From Funneliformis mosseae (Eukaryota > Glomeromycota > Glomeromycetes > Glomerales > Glomeraceae), in the NCBI GenBank assembly GCA_910592005.1, contig CAJVPP010000018.1, positions 1-64,000 on the forward strand: a stretch of DNA of 64,000 nt, given 5' to 3'. Both the position numbers and the translations under genes were made by a program. Shown here one piece after another: positions 24,901 through 38,030 of the stretch. The first letter of the stretch is position 1, and each line of letters begins with the position of its first letter. Below the pieces are notes generated by a model. That model saw only the letters and a program-made list of their open reading frames with translations. It was not told the DNA's origin and ran no database searches.

Positions 24901-27700
24901 AATAAGAATTAGAATGAAAGTCTATTGATGACATGAAACGGTCTCGTAATATGAGCACAGACAATTAATAATCTTATGCTTTTCAACCAATTTTTTTTTG
25001 ACTCCACCCACACTTTATGTAAGGAAAGAAAAAAATTTTTTTTTTTTTGTTTCACATTACTTTCATATGAATATCTTTTTTTTTGTTTACTATATCTTAC
25101 CTCTCATACCATCAATCCATAATTAATTACTCTACTATCTATCATTCATCATTTTTTTTTTTTAAAAAAACAAAAAAGTACTTTTAATGTTGGTTAATGA
25201 ATCATATGCATGTCACAATAGGCTCTCAAACAAACAAAAACAAACGATTATTCATAAAATCATAATAACAATACAAATCTATGACATTATAAGATTTAGT
25301 GTGGTTGGGAAAAAATCATAACTCGTTTTAGATTAGTTCAAAATCTTACAAATTTTAGTGATCCTTGTGATCCTATCTACAAAACAAATATTACTCACCT
25401 TTACACACAAAAAAGTAATTGATCAAGTTAATTCGCTCCTCGGATCTCAGTATATTACAAATTAGTTTCTCCCCCCAGAAAAAAAAAAGGTTCTCCCTTG
25501 ATACCTCTTCGCATTCGAAAATTTCTTTGTCGTAATCAAAAAAAAAAAAATAAAAACAAAAAAAAAAAAAATCGAAAACTGCGGACTCACGTATTACGTA
25601 TCGTGATTACCTCTGAGAAATTTTAAACGAGTACTTTTTTTTTCCATAACGGCCGTTCAGGTAAGCATACGGCAACACCGATCGTAATCGTAATGATACA
25701 CGGAATCAAACAAAAAATTAGATTTGGTTTTTTTCCGTGTGATACCTCAAAAACGTACACTTTATTGTAAAAAAATAAAAAAAAAAAAAGTGTACACGTG
25801 AACACTACATGCCAAACATTGTTGGTATTCGACAGTATTTCGTGGTAGTGTATGCGTACCTCGTTATCTCGTAGTTCCGTCCTTTTATTCTATTTTATTT
25901 TTTTATATTATTATTGTTATTTAGAATTTCATTATTTTTTCCTATTTTTTTTTTTTTTCTTATCCTCTTTTATTTTACACTTTATTCGGTCCGTAAAGCT
26001 TTTTTAGAACATTCGTTATTTTTTTTTCTTCTTTCTTTCGTCATGTTCTTTTGGCGTTCCAGAATTCATACACGGCAGTCATAATATATATATATGTGTC
26101 TATATTTTTAAATTTCTACGTTTTTATTTTTCCTTTTTTATTTTTATTTTATTTTTTAAAAAAAAGTACAAATGAAAGGGAAAATAATATATATATATAT
26201 ATAAAAAAAATAAAGATGATTCTAAAAAAAAAAAAAAGTTTGTATCTGTGTGCGAATCGATTTTCCTTCTTCTTCCTTCAAACGTTTTGGAAGAAGGGAT
26301 TTTTATTTCGCTCAAAAAATTTTAATAATAAAGTGTTACAAAAAATATATTTTTTTAACAAATTGTTGGTTTTTTTTTTTTTTTTTTTGATGAAAAAAAG
26401 ATAAAAAAAGATTGAAAAAATTTACATAAAAACACTGTACATGATTTTTTAATTTTGTATAGACACTATATAAAAGGTAATGAAATATATACATATAAAC
26501 ATAAAGACGCGTCAAAGGTTTTTTTTTTTTTTTTGATGAAATATAAAGTTTTTTTTTTTTTTCATGTCTATATTTTATTTGAATTTTATTTATTTTTTTT
26601 TTTTTAAAATTTAAAAAAAAAAAGGGAAAAAAAAAGAGAATGAAGTAAAAGTTTTTTTTTCTTTTTTAAAAAAATGAAAATAAATTCATAGATAATTTTT
26701 TATAAATGTTTAAATGATAATGGTAAATTTTTTTTGGTTGTTCTATAATATTTACATAGCATGAAAAATGTTTCATGTTTCATATTTACATATATATATA
26801 TAGAGAAAAGAAAATCTTAAATGTTTTTGATTAATAAAAGAATTTTTTCAAATGAAATAAATTCGATAAACGTGACTTTTTTGTGTTAGAAAAAAAAAAG
26901 AAGAGAATTTTTATATATGCATATATACACACCTAACAACATATGAACCTTTTTTTTTTTTTAAAAAAAAAAGTAAAGTAAAAAAAAGGTAAAAAAAAGT
27001 AAAAATAATAATAAAAAAAACTTAATTTTTAATCCCAAACCCTCCCTCTCTTTCCTTGAAACATATGATGTCATAATAAAAAAAAAAAGTTTAAAATAAG
27101 AATAATAAAGAAAGAGGGCTTGGTTTTTGCTTTATATATATATAAGGGTGAAATATCTAACTATAAAAAATATGTACAATGTGAAAAACTTCAAAAAGAT
27201 TTTCAAAAATTTTTTTTTTTTTTTTTCAAAAAAAAAAAAAAAAAAGAATGTTCTATGTAAAAAAATATCATACAGGATGTGATTTTGTATACAAGTATAT
27301 GTAACATAAAATCATTATATCATGAATTGAAAAAAAAAAGAAAGACTGCCGGTAAGATCTACGCATGTTTTAAAAAAAAAAAAAGTTCTGTCGTTCTAGT
27401 TGACGACACACTTTTTTTTTGCCCACCCATCCAAAGATAAAAAAAAAAATTTTTCGTTGTTGTAAAATGAAGATTTAAAGGAAAAAGAATGAAAAAAGTG
27501 TAAGACAAGAGAAAATAAAAAAAAAGAAATAAAAAATATCGATGTAAAATAGTAAAATCGCAATCGTAATAAAAAAAATATTTTGAGCGTTAATAAAGAA
27601 AAAAAAAATACTTCAAAAAATAAGAAATACTTTTTTCTCTTTTATCCTTAAACGGGGTTTAAAAACCGAATATAATAAAGCAAATCATAAACCATTCGAC
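22000..27700. other. host intergenic region rich in homopolymer tracts, no gene supported
   Basis: From about 22.0 kb the base composition changes. G+C rises and many runs of 8-20 A or T appear, as between the island's genes. Open frames here are caused by poly-A/poly-T runs coding for Lys or Phe and carry no recognisable domain. The stretch lies downstream (3') of the zinc-finger gene. A (GAAA)n run sits at about 22,309-22,327. I see no tRNA or structured RNA that I can support. Confidence 0.5.
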
Positions 27701-27764
27701 ACGTTATACTACGAAGTTTTTGCATTTTTTTTTTTTCATACAGCGTTCTAACGCCGTAATACCT

Positions 27765-29009
27765 CTAATAACGAACCGGGGGTAAAAAGGCCGACCGATT
27801 AAAGTCAAAGCCATAATTTGAATGATTATTTGATGACACGGAAGTCGTCGAAACAGCAGTAGACGAACTGGTGCTGCCATTGCCGGTGAGAGGTGGAAGA
27901 GTTCTGACTCTTGGTGAGAAAGTTGGGTCATTCACAATGTCGGATATACGGTTACTCGCTAATATAGGGGCGGAATTGTTAAAATTTGCCGTATAATTCT
28001 GAAAATCATTCTGTTTCCATTGGTGAAAGTTATTCGCGGTCATACCACCACTGTAAACCGGGATGAAATTATTGTTAAAGTTTGAAGAGTTGGAAAAGGT
28101 GTCCGACCCAACCACATGAGGACCCAAGGAAGGGGAGTGCTCAGGCGAGTGAACGGGGGTAAAGATCTCATCCTCATCGGAACCGCTATCATGACAGACT
28201 TGAGACGAATTGGACTGAGCGTCAAAAGATATGGCGGATAATTGAGGGCTCAACATCATGTATTCTGGCTCCGAGTTTCTACGTCTCTTGGTAGTTGTTT
28301 CTAACGAGGCGTAATCATGAAGCAGGGAATGATGCAGCACGCGAGAGGAATAATAATTGGTCGAATATGTCGATGCCATAGGGGCATGGATTTGATGACT
28401 ATTATTGACGGAACTTAACAAGCTAACGCTCATGTTACTGCCAACACTCGAAGAACTCGAGGAACTGATGGTACTACTATCACTATTACTCCTGCTTCTA
28501 AATCTATCCGGAAACATTCCAATCCCAAAGTCCTCCTCATCATCATATGGTCGACTCGGATCGAAACGAGGGGTTGGAAGGTTGCTTTTAAAGTCCATCC
28601 CATTCATTTTTTGGGTTTTACGCTTATCCCTTTTATTGGTATTCGTATGAATGCGTCGGTGACGAGTCAGCTCATCGGATCTCGAAAAGCGTTTCTCGCA
28701 TCCTGGAAAATCACAACGGTGAGGTTTTTCACCGGTATGCGTTCGAATATGACGTGTTTGATGCTCCAGCCTGTAGAAGGCCTTATGACACATGGTGCAT
28801 TTGTAAGGACGAGGAACATTCGACTTGTCAACGTTCGAATGGGTCCTCTTTTTGGGGGAATTGGTGGTAACGTTAACGTTTGATGCAGTTACGTTGTTAT
28901 TCGTGAAATTACGATATTGATTTCCATCATATAAATGGGCATGCGGGGTGAAAATGGTGGGATTCTGAACAGTAGTTGGATGCAAGATGTTTTTCAAAGC
29001 GGCTGCCAT
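27765..29009 (-). CDS. CreA/Mig1-like C2H2 zinc-finger transcription factor
   Basis: Single-exon gene of 414 codons. Two adjacent C2H2 fingers lie near the N-terminus, C71-H91 and C99-H121. They carry the sequence typical of fungal carbon-catabolite regulators ([20 protein letters not shown], then [19 protein letters not shown]). The finger helices RLEHQTRH and RSDELTRH match those of CreA and Mig1, which bind SYGGRG-type GC boxes in the nucleus and repress genes for less preferred sugars. The rest is low-complexity, rich in Ser, Asn and Thr, with an acidic DSGSDEDE stretch. The start (ATG 29,007-29,009) is the first in frame. Mig1/CreA and Nsf1-type factors share this finger pair, so the exact orthologue is not fixed. 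Confidence 0.85.
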   Translation of the reverse strand: MAAALKNILHPTTVQNPTIFTPHAHLYDGNQYRNFTNNNVTASNVNVTTNSPKKRTHSNVDKSNVPRPYKCTMCHKAFYRLEHQTRHIRTHTGEKPHRCDFPGCEKRFSRSDELTRHRRIHTNTNKRDKRKTQKMNGMDFKSNLPTPRFDPSRPYDDEEDFGIGMFPDRFRSRSNSDSSTISSSSSSSVGSNMSVSLLSSVNNSHQIHAPMASTYSTNYYSSRVLHHSLLHDYASLETTTKRRRNSEPEYMMLSPQLSAISFDAQSNSSQVCHDSGSDEDEIFTPVHSPEHSPSLGPHVVGSDTFSNSSNFNNNFIPVYSGGMTANNFHQWKQNDFQNYTANFNNSAPILASNRISDIVNDPTFSPRVRTLPPLTGNGSTSSSTAVSTTSVSSNNHSNYGFDFNRSAFLPPVRY

Positions 29010-29658
29010 TCTTGTAACACCGTGTATAAGAGAAAAAAATTTGAAATTCGTAAAAGAGGAGGAGAGGAGAAAAAAAAAGGAAATTCTTTTTCCAAAAAAA
29101 AAAAAAAAATAAGCGAGATTTTTGAGGGAATAGTTTTTTTTTTAAACGATGGTTAATGAAAAGGAAAAAAAAAAAATTTCAAAGTTATATGTGTGACGAT
29201 AAATTGAAAAAGTAATTTAAAAAGGCCAAAGTAAAAAGGAAGGAACTCTTTACTTTGTGAATGGAAAAACAAAACAAAATAATATAACAATTTGAATATA
29301 ATTCGTATTAGTATGTAGGGTGGCAGAATACACTGAAGAGAGAGAGAAGATGGGAAAGGGCGAGAAATTGGTTTCTTATATGAATTTTTCAATATAAATA
29401 ACATACTGAACATCATTTTTCACATGAAGCGCTGTCAATAGAAAAAAAAAATATATACAGTAAAAAAAAAAAAAAAAAAAAAAAGTTATTTGTGCATTTT
29501 TTTTTTTTATATTAAATGCCAGTATATTGTACTATTGTATTCAAAAGTCATATGAAACTGCCTAAAATGACTAGTTTAATTACACATAAATTCATCGATG
29601 GTTTTTTTTAAGATGTCACCAAAAAAATATGATAGTTCATATCCCAATATCACAACCA

Positions 29659-29875
29659 TTAAAGTAGTACCCCAAGCTTACAAAAGGTAATGGGTAACCC
29701 ACGTTTGTCTTTACGGACCTTGAGACGGGAATATTCGGAACCACGAGGGAATGGCCCTAAACCTGTTGTGGACGTGACAAGTGGAGGGATGTTTTTGAAC
29801 AAAGAGGTGACGATGTGAGGGAAAATGAAATCCACGTTTTTTTTCCCAAACCGGAGGGAGTTAGAGAAGTGAACA
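29659..29875 (-). other. open frame without start codon, possible exon
   Basis: About 72 codons open on the minus strand, ending in TAA at 29,659-29,661. The local G+C content is higher than in the surroundings and the residue mix is balanced rather than homopolymeric (for example SEYSRLKVRKDKRGLPITF). No ATG and no clear AG acceptor precede it; poly-T/A lies directly upstream. It could be a terminal exon, a decayed gene or chance. Confidence 0.2.
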
Positions 29876-30117
29876 GAAAAAAAAAAAAAATTTTTTTAAT
29901 TATACGACATGTGAAATAGGAATGATTAACCTATCAATTATTCTTCCATAATGAACAAAACAAAATAGATTTGTTTGATATGACAAGAAAATAAACATGA
30001 TTATGGATTGTAAATTGTAATAAACAATCAAAAATTCTATACGATTATGTGTAGATCAATCATGTCATAATTAATTTATCAAGACATTTCGCCACCACTA
30101 TTTTGACAGCGAAGTAA

Positions 30118-30438
30118 TTATGTACGTTTAGGGTTAATTGTACCCAGCAAAAATCGTCCTATTGGACGATCTTTATTAAAAAAGAATAATGTCTGAACAA
30201 AGGAAGTTATATGAATCACCCCCACTTTAAATCCCCACAAAAAAATCAAAAAATTATCTAATTTGGTTCTCAAACAACGTGACCTAACCTTAGGATATCC
30301 GAAATACGTCTGAGTGATATTCTGCGGTTGGTAAATCCCTCTAACTTTGGTTATTTTTCTCAACTCCGGTTTATAACATTTACTCACACGCGCTTTTTGT
30401 TCATATACACGAGGTAATACACATTTGCATTTTCTCAC
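30118..30438 (-). CDS. hypothetical small protein
   Basis: A 106-codon frame starting at ATG 30,438 with Cys- and Lys-rich N-terminal half (MRKCKCVLPRVYEQK). The C-terminal part includes a hydrophobic stretch (FLIFLWGFKVGVIHI). Not recognised. It is one of the few longer frames here not produced by homopolymers, but no other support exists. Confidence 0.2.
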   Translation of the reverse strand: MRKCKCVLPRVYEQKARVSKCYKPELRKITKVRGIYQPQNITQTYFGYPKVRSRCLRTKLDNFLIFLWGFKVGVIHITSFVQTLFFFNKDRPIGRFLLGTINPKRT

Positions 30439-31396
30439 ATATTTTTAAACGGTACATTAGGAAAATTTCAAATATCAATCTTTTTTTTAAAAAAAAATAG
30501 TTTTTTTTTTATTTTTTTTTTTTTGAATTTTTAATAATTGTTTGTATAAGGTTCCTTATCATACAAACAAAGCCGCATGATTAAGGATTTCGAAAAACTT
30601 TAATAAAAAGATCAGATGGATTAGATTAGGCAGGCGCTGTCCAATCAAATTTGACTCACATGATCAGTTCACATGATCTCCACGCGCAGAAAACTCCTCC
30701 TCTTTGTAAAAAAAAACTTGTTTGTAACCCACAGAGGGATCATTTCCGTTAGGGGATGAACTTTATTTGCGTATTGTGAAATTATTTATTTAATGTGGTG
30801 GAATGAAGAGAAAAAAAAAATAAAACATAACAAAACAAAACTTTGGTCAGATGATTTTTCTTTTTAAAGAAAAAAACAAAAAAGATAACATTAATCATCG
30901 ACAAGCAATATCAGAAAACATTCCATTAATTCATTGGATTTTCGCATTTTTGAAATGTAATTGGATGTTTATAACCAAATATGGATTAGTATTGATTTTG
31001 ACAGTTTTTTTAATGGGGTTAATTTGAGATGAATCCCGAGTTGGGGGAAAAAAATTTTTTTTTAAATTAGAATATTTTAAAATAAAAAAAAACAGGTTTG
31101 GTTACAAGTAAAGGTTGAAGGTTAATTTCTGGTCCAATTATTTTAAAAAAATATATAAATCCCGTTTTTTTTTACGTCTCTACTTTCTTATCTTTTTTTA
31201 TTTTTTTTTTCTAAAAAGAGGTTGAAAGAGCAAAGAGTTTAAAAAAAAATGATATGAATTGAGTTGATTATTTAAGGAGTCAAATAGGAGTAAAATTGAT
31301 TAATAATTTTGACAGGTTTGTAATACAAACTACAAAAAAAAAAAAAAATTTTTTTTTTTCAATTTTTTATTTTTTTTTTTTTGACATTTTTATAAA

Positions 31397-31444
31397 TTAA
31401 TAATAATAATAATAATAATAATCATAATAATAATCATAATAATT
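31397..31444. repeat. (TAA)n microsatellite
   Basis: A run of TAA/ATA triplets with two TCA interruptions, in the intergenic region upstream of the zinc-finger gene. Confidence 0.8.
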
Positions 31445-32951
31445 ACATATAAAAAAAAAAAAAAAAAGGTACCTCTCAGGTTACAATTTAAAACGCGGGA
31501 ATTTAAAGAATTTAAAGTTTTTTTATTTTCGTTTAAAAAGGTCTTTATACTCGAAAGAAAGAAAAAAAAACAATTCACATTATTCTTTTTTTTTTATAAT
31601 AAGGTAATAGAAAAACTGTCAAAAAGAATTACAATTGAAATGTCGATAACAAAGGAAAAAAAAAAAATTCAACTAGGAACAAATGGAGAAATAGCATGGA
31701 AGGTTTTGTATTATCACAATACGAGACCAAAAAAAATTATTTATATATCATACAATTTTTGTACACGTTGTTTAACACATGGCACATGCATAATCAACTA
31801 TCAATTAATCTAAGAACAATAGGCACAAATTAAGCCATCATAACAAGTCGAATGATGCAAGGAAAAGGTGGTACGACCAAACTTTTAAGTGCGGCAAAAC
31901 TCAATTTATTTATCAGTCAAGGGAAGCATGTGATTTCAAGTAATGATAAGTAATAAATAAATTATTTTATATGCAGTTTGCAGTTGTTCTTTGTAAGAAA
32001 AAAAAATTTTTTTTTTTCGCGTGGTTGATCTTTTTGTTTGTGACTGATGGCCTGTCAATTTTATTTTCTTTTTTTATATGTTATTATATTTATTTCTCTT
32101 GACAAATTATGTAAGCGTAGTCCCGGTACTTTTTTTTTTTTTTAAAAAAGAAAAAAATTTCTCACGAAAGGGAACGCTAACATTTGAGTCCATTGTGCAT
32201 TTTAAATTTTATCCGGAATCGTGCTTTGTATGCTATTCAAAAGTGTACCCTGGAGGACAATAACATCATAATGGCCCCAGAATCTCGCAGCAATCTATCC
32301 CATTTATAAACAAACATCGTACTTCATGTAAACATTTCATTATTTTCTTCATTATTACGAAAACAAAAGAGAAAAGTTTCCCCTTATTTACCACAACAAA
32401 TGCAATCAGATTTGAGATTGTTTGACTTGACAGCTTTTTATGAACAAAAGGAGAATATATCACAAACAAGATGACCGTACCCTTGTGATATACCAGGTAA
32501 ATAAATAATCCATTTCATTGATATGCAGGGTCCAAATATATACACTCCACGAATTTTAATATTGAATGAATGCAACACAAACAAAAAAAACCAGTTTTTT
32601 TTTTTTCTTCTATTCAAATTTCACATGGAATACAAGTTTACTTTATACTTACATCAACCCAATAAAGATCACATAATAAGTCTAGTTAATTTTATTCGAT
32701 TTCGGTGATTTCAAAAATTTGTGATTTGGGGACAATGAAGGATTAAAATAACGTAGCCAAATGACATCAAATTCATGACGTTAAAAGAAAATCCATAACA
32801 ATAAAAACCATATCGCATATTCACAATGTATTCAAGTAACAAATTCCCCTTAAATGGATTAGCGTTCTTTCAACCCATACTAGATTTGGTTTCAAATATT
32901 TTTTTTTTTTTTTCCTTCCTGTGCCTACCCTGCAAACTAGTTTTACCACGC

Positions 32952-32988
<37 letters not shown>

Positions 32989-35301
32989 CTTTTTCTCATC
33001 ATGATATGAAGATAATTTCTTTGTTCTATTAATCTCCGAATTTATCTTTACACGTTGTTTCATGTCGCAACCTTTAAGAAACTGAAAATAATAATAAAAT
33101 GACAATTTTTAGAAACACCGAGTTAATAATATGTTTATTATGTACACATGTTTTCTCGTTTTTGGTCATATTAAAAAGATTAAAATTAAAAATACGTTTT
33201 TTTGTACTCTGATTGTTTGGCATTTACCGTATCTGTTATTGTTGGCATTTATTGTTTTCACAATTTTTTATTGTTGCCCAACAATACCCCTCCTTATACT
33301 TGAGACAAAAGAAGATAAAATAAAATAAAATAAAAAATAATAGAAAAAAAAAAAAAAAAATGGTTTTCCCCGCCCAAAAAAAATAACTTTTTTTTAATTG
33401 TTCCCTTGGTACATTTTTCAAGAAAAAACTTTTTTTTAAGGATTTCAAGAAAAACCTTAATTCGGGTTCTAGATTCCTAGAAATATATTTTTTTTTTTTT
33501 TTATTTTTTTTCCTTTAAAAAAAAAAAGTGTCGCTATTTTTAATTCCTGGTCAAATGTTACCCGTGTCATAATTTGGCCGAGATTTGAATCGGCGCAGCT
33601 TATCTAATGTTAATCATGCTCTCAGATCAAATTCCGATTTACTGTATAAGAATTTTTTTTTTTCGTATTGGGACGCGCTTTATTTTTTTTTGTTTTTTTT
33701 TTCTTTTAAAACCACAATCGCATACATTTTGTTGCTTGTATCCAAAAATGGATTGTTAAATTAGTTTTTCACGAGAGCCTGCCTGAATGAAAATGTGGGA
33801 AAAAATCGCAGCTCACGTGGATCCGGGATGATTTTAAATCTTAAAATGTGTTAAAATTATGTGCTGTACGGGTGGTCCGCAGGAAACATTCACGCGCAAA
33901 AATTATTTTTTTTTAATCAACATAAATAAAATAAAATAAGATCAATTATTAAAAAAAAAAAAAAAAAAAAAAATAAATTCCCCCAAAAAAAGGAACCCAA
34001 GGTCGTCCGAGAATTTTTTTTTATTCATTTCTTTTTTTGATTGATTACAAATGTTAGATTTCATGTGCTGTACATGTCAAAAATTGATTAATTCATTCAT
34101 GAAAAGAGGGCGCCATTTTTATTTATTTATTTATTTATTTACTTTTGGATTGAAATGATATCATGATACTTTTTGTATCTCAAGTATGAGAACTATGAGA
34201 ACCGAGTGGTTGCCTGCATGTAAGAAAAGAAATCATGGTGACATGAGAAAAACTTATCTTGCCCGGAAAACCCTTTTTTAAAAATGTATAATGACATCGA
34301 TGTGTAATTGTAATTTAAAAAGACAACGATCATTGACTAATAAACACATTTGGTGTTTCTTTTTTTTTTCAATTGTTCGTGATGTTAATGCTAGGAAGAT
34401 GCCTGTTGTAGATGATTAGGGTAAATCTTGAATTAAAAAGAGAAAGAAAAAAAGAAATTGGATTATGTGTAAATCATATCATAAATTTTTCCGTGTTATA
34501 AAAGGCGAAAAGCGGGGAACATTAGGTGAAACGGGACAACAATGACCTAATGATAATTACATAAACCTAACAGATTTACTTATCAAAAATGAATCTTTAC
34601 CTAAATTCAATTAATTTCAATTTTATCATAAATGATTGATATACACTAATTGGGGTAATTATTTGGATGGGGAAACCTTAACTTACTGAAGGTGGGCAAA
34701 AGAGCATTGAAGGCGAAAAAAAAATTATATCATGAAATCGCACGTTATCATAATTATTAATTTCATGTGTTGATACATGCATTCAGTCATCTCATTTGAG
34801 CCTCGAGTTGGGCGAAAATGTACGTGCACCCACCAAATCTTTCTTTCATATTGATTAAAATGAAAGAGGGACGTGGCAAATAAATTTTTTTTTTTTTTTT
34901 AAAAAACCACAAATTTCTTTGTTTAAATCTCGGATAATCATTTAACTATATAAAGCAATTTGTCAAGTTGAACTAAATGGTTGAATCATGTATATAAGTA
35001 AAAATGACGATGATGTGTATCATATGCGCGTGCGCCACGAAAAAAAAAAAAATTTTTTTTCTCAATGTGGTCTGAAATCGAAAGACCAGGTAGGGTCACT
35101 TTGCCTAAAACAGTCATTTTTTATTTTATTTTATTTGCTCATTAAAGGACCGATTAAGAAGAACATTTTGAACTTTTCTTTGTTGCCTGCGCAATAATGC
35201 AAATGGCGAAATGGTGGTATCAACGTGCAAATTGTCTACCAATCACGTGAATCTCCTATATTTTTAGAAATTACGATAATTCCTGGTAGAAATCCCTCGA
35301 T

Positions 35302-37644
35302 TTATTTATAACTCATAAAGTACGCATTAATCTTTTTCAACGTTGCTCTCGTCGGATTCGCCTGGAAGGTCGCGAAAAAAAAGACCACATGATTAATAAA
35401 AAATGTTGAATGAACATACATGCATCTTTATCAAAAAGAAGTCACGTTTACCTTTGCTCTAAAAGAAGTGATATATAAAAGTTTATTTTGAATAAGTTCT
35501 TTAGTGACTTCTGTAAAAAAAAAAAAAAAAAGAGGTTACGGTAACGTTATGGATGGTTTAGATAGGTTTGGGATCAATCTACCACTTACTTTGATGGTCG
35601 ATTCCATCCCTAATAAAATTTCCTATAATTATTTGAACAAACTTTTTTAAATCGATAGATAATAATACAATCAATGAATAATTAATGAAAGTGTTACCTT
35701 TGCCATCAAAATATTTTACCAAAACGGCCAATGCAATTCCACAACTTCTATCAATACTGGATCAACGAGATATTTTTAGCTTTTTTGGGTTTGGGGGAAA
35801 AAGAAAATCTCTTAAACCATACTCATTTCCATGATGTAGAAGCTTACCCCTGTTTACAATGAATCAATATTTTCTTCTTTTCTTCCAATGGTCCTCTAAT
35901 AAATTCTAAGGCAATAGAAATGCTTGAATAGAAAACGTTTTGTCCTTTCTTGCCTTCAGGTATTGGTAATTGTAAATAATTTGGTGACGCTTCATTAGAG
36001 ATGTATGTTTCTGGTGTACAGTTTATGATGCAATCAAAATTCTTCCAGCATTCAGGTGGAAATGCTATAAATAATTTAGTCTATAAAATTTTTTCTTTAC
36101 TTTTTTTTTTTTTTTTTGATTTGATTTAATAATACATTACCACTTTTATAATTTCCAATTGCGATGTTTGTGTTTCCTATAAAGATAAATGAATCATTTG
36201 AGAGGTCCGAATGATTTGGTTTTAACAATTCGGAATTGGCGTTCTTTTCTCGTTGGATGACATCCAAAACGGTTCTTTCACATTCAACAGGATTACTTTC
36301 ATTCAATATTTCCTTGTGATATTTCCAAAACAAGGCGGAAGTCAATCCCTAAATATAACAAAAAATAATAAAATTGTATGAAAGTGCCACATCAAAAACC
36401 CCCCCCCCCCCCCAGTAAGATCCTAAAAACGCGCGTTAATTACCCTCGCCCACATTTCATGATCATCTGCTGACCCTTGCACGTAAAGGAACCCTTTCCT
36501 TCTTTCGACTCCGGATTTAACCATTTGTGACGCGCATACACAGATTAAGGGATGAAATGACATTTTGGTGTAATCTGGTAAGCCGTGTACAAATATATTT
36601 GACGATGGGGTAAACCAAAGTGGTCGAAGGGGTTTTCTTAACTTGTTCGAAAGTGATCTCATGTCAAAACCGGAATTCTAACGCATGGAAAGGTTTTAGT
36701 GAATCGTAGAAGAAAGAGAAAGGAATGTACAAAGTTTGTTTCTTACGAGAAGGTTTTGGGTAAATCGAGGTATTAACGAAACGATTTGATCATGTTCGGA
36801 TCTTGAGATTAATGATGGAAGTGAATGAAATTCCGTGTCCCATACTGACTCCGATATATCCTCATCAGATGTAACAGAATCCCGAAATTTCTTGATCGCG
36901 TTATTGATGGTACAACACCAGATTGGTATCGTCTTTGATTGCGAATCAGGAATTCTTTTGCCACTGCGTGTCGAATCCACTATCATACATCTTTAGAAAG
37001 CGATCGCGCATTCAAATGATTAGCATATATCGATATCCTTTAGTGGTAGATCATGTGTGATGAAGAATGACTCACCCACCATGTTTTGCGATTATGTTAA
37101 AGAGATGAGCGTTTAACCTGCGTAGGTTGAACGCCCATTTTCCAGTATGACCATCGGTGGATTTGAAATAGACCGTTTGTGGACATAACTTTCAAATAAA
37201 AGTTCATTAAATTTGGTATAACGAGATGTTGGATCGAACGAAATGTTTAAAAGGAAGGTTACTTTTTCTGGATCCACATACCAGGTACCACACCTTTCAT
37301 TTGCTAAGAATTAATTTACCCCCCAAAAAATTAGCAAGCATGCTTTGGGAGGTAATTATTTATTTCATTTCATTTATTTTTTTTTTTTTTTTTTCAAAAA
37401 AAAATACCTATGACGGGTAAGTATGGTATCAAGTCCGATATATCGCTAACAAAATTTGCGTCTTCGGAGATTGATTTTAATCTATTGTATCTGGTAAATC
37501 GGAACATTTAATTCATTGATAAACATTATTAATCGAAAAAATTGAAATGGAATAAATCAATTACATGTTTTTCGAATCTTTTCGAACTTGTTCAATAATG
37601 TTGTCAGGGACATCAAGGATTGAATTATCGAAAGATACAGACAT
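35302..37644 (-). CDS. RIT1: initiator tRNA 2'-O-ribosyl phosphate transferase (Rit1)
   Basis: Twelve exons join in frame to 476 codons: 37,565-37,644, 37,408-37,490, 37,263-37,303, 37,076-37,188, 36,747-36,990, 36,444-36,677, 36,141-36,348, 35,848-36,064, 35,698-35,756, 35,590-35,622, 35,452-35,510 and 35,302-35,361. Family signatures are clear: YNRLKSISEDANFV, VYFKSTDGHTGKWAFNLRRL, IVDSTRSGKRIPDSQSKTIP, RPLWFTPSS, and FLYVQGSADDHEMWA. Near the C-terminus is a phosphatase-like loop (IHCKQGIDRS). Rit1 adds phosphoribosyl to A64 of initiator tRNA-Met so that elongation factors do not use it; the protein acts in the cytosol and nucleus. Yeast Rit1 is 513 residues, similar in length. The intron after exon 6 contains a 15-C run (36,399-36,413). 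RPL22 lies upstream on the same strand. Confidence 0.9.
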
Positions 37645-38030
37645 TTTTTTTTTAAAAAAAAGATTTGGCCTCAACCATTAATCAATTAAAAATTTACCAA
37701 CTTTGACTAAAAGCAAATTTCCAGTGACATCATCGACTCCCAAAGATCAGGTGATACAGAATACACCAGTAAATTATCCGAGAAGATAGAAATTAAAATA
37801 AATCATTTAATGTTCAGAATATGGATTACTTTATTTTTTTTTTTTCAATTTCAATTTTGCTGTAACAGATAACATATTTACAGCTACAATATATTTTAAT
37901 TACTTTTGACAAAAGTTTTTTTTTTTTATATCTTATGAATCATTTTTCAGAAATCGTTAAATAAAAAAGGTCACGTTTTTTCCTTAATATTAGTTACAAC
38001 AGATGCATTAAAAAAAAAGGTCTAATTCTT

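Larger units (their letters stand above)
29010..35301. other. host intergenic region, 6.3 kb, no confident gene
   Basis: Poly-A/poly-T tracts dominate, including 33 T at 32,956-32,988. There is a (TAA)n microsatellite at about 31,397-31,444 and an (ATTT)n run at about 34,116-34,140. Two weak coding candidates are given separately (29,659-29,875 and 30,118-30,438). The part next to 29,010 must hold the promoter and leader of the zinc-finger gene, but no specific element could be identified. Confidence 0.45.

Noticed and set aside
26051..26404. 117-codon plus-strand frame
   Set aside because: Phe/Lys/Ile-only composition produced by A and T homopolymers; no domain.
33560..33660. tRNA-like stretch (GGCCGAG ... 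GGCGCAGC ... GATCAAATTCC)
   Set aside because: The D-arm-like and T-arm-like parts resemble a class II tRNA, but the T stem does not pair properly and no acceptor stem closes it. At best a decayed tRNA copy.
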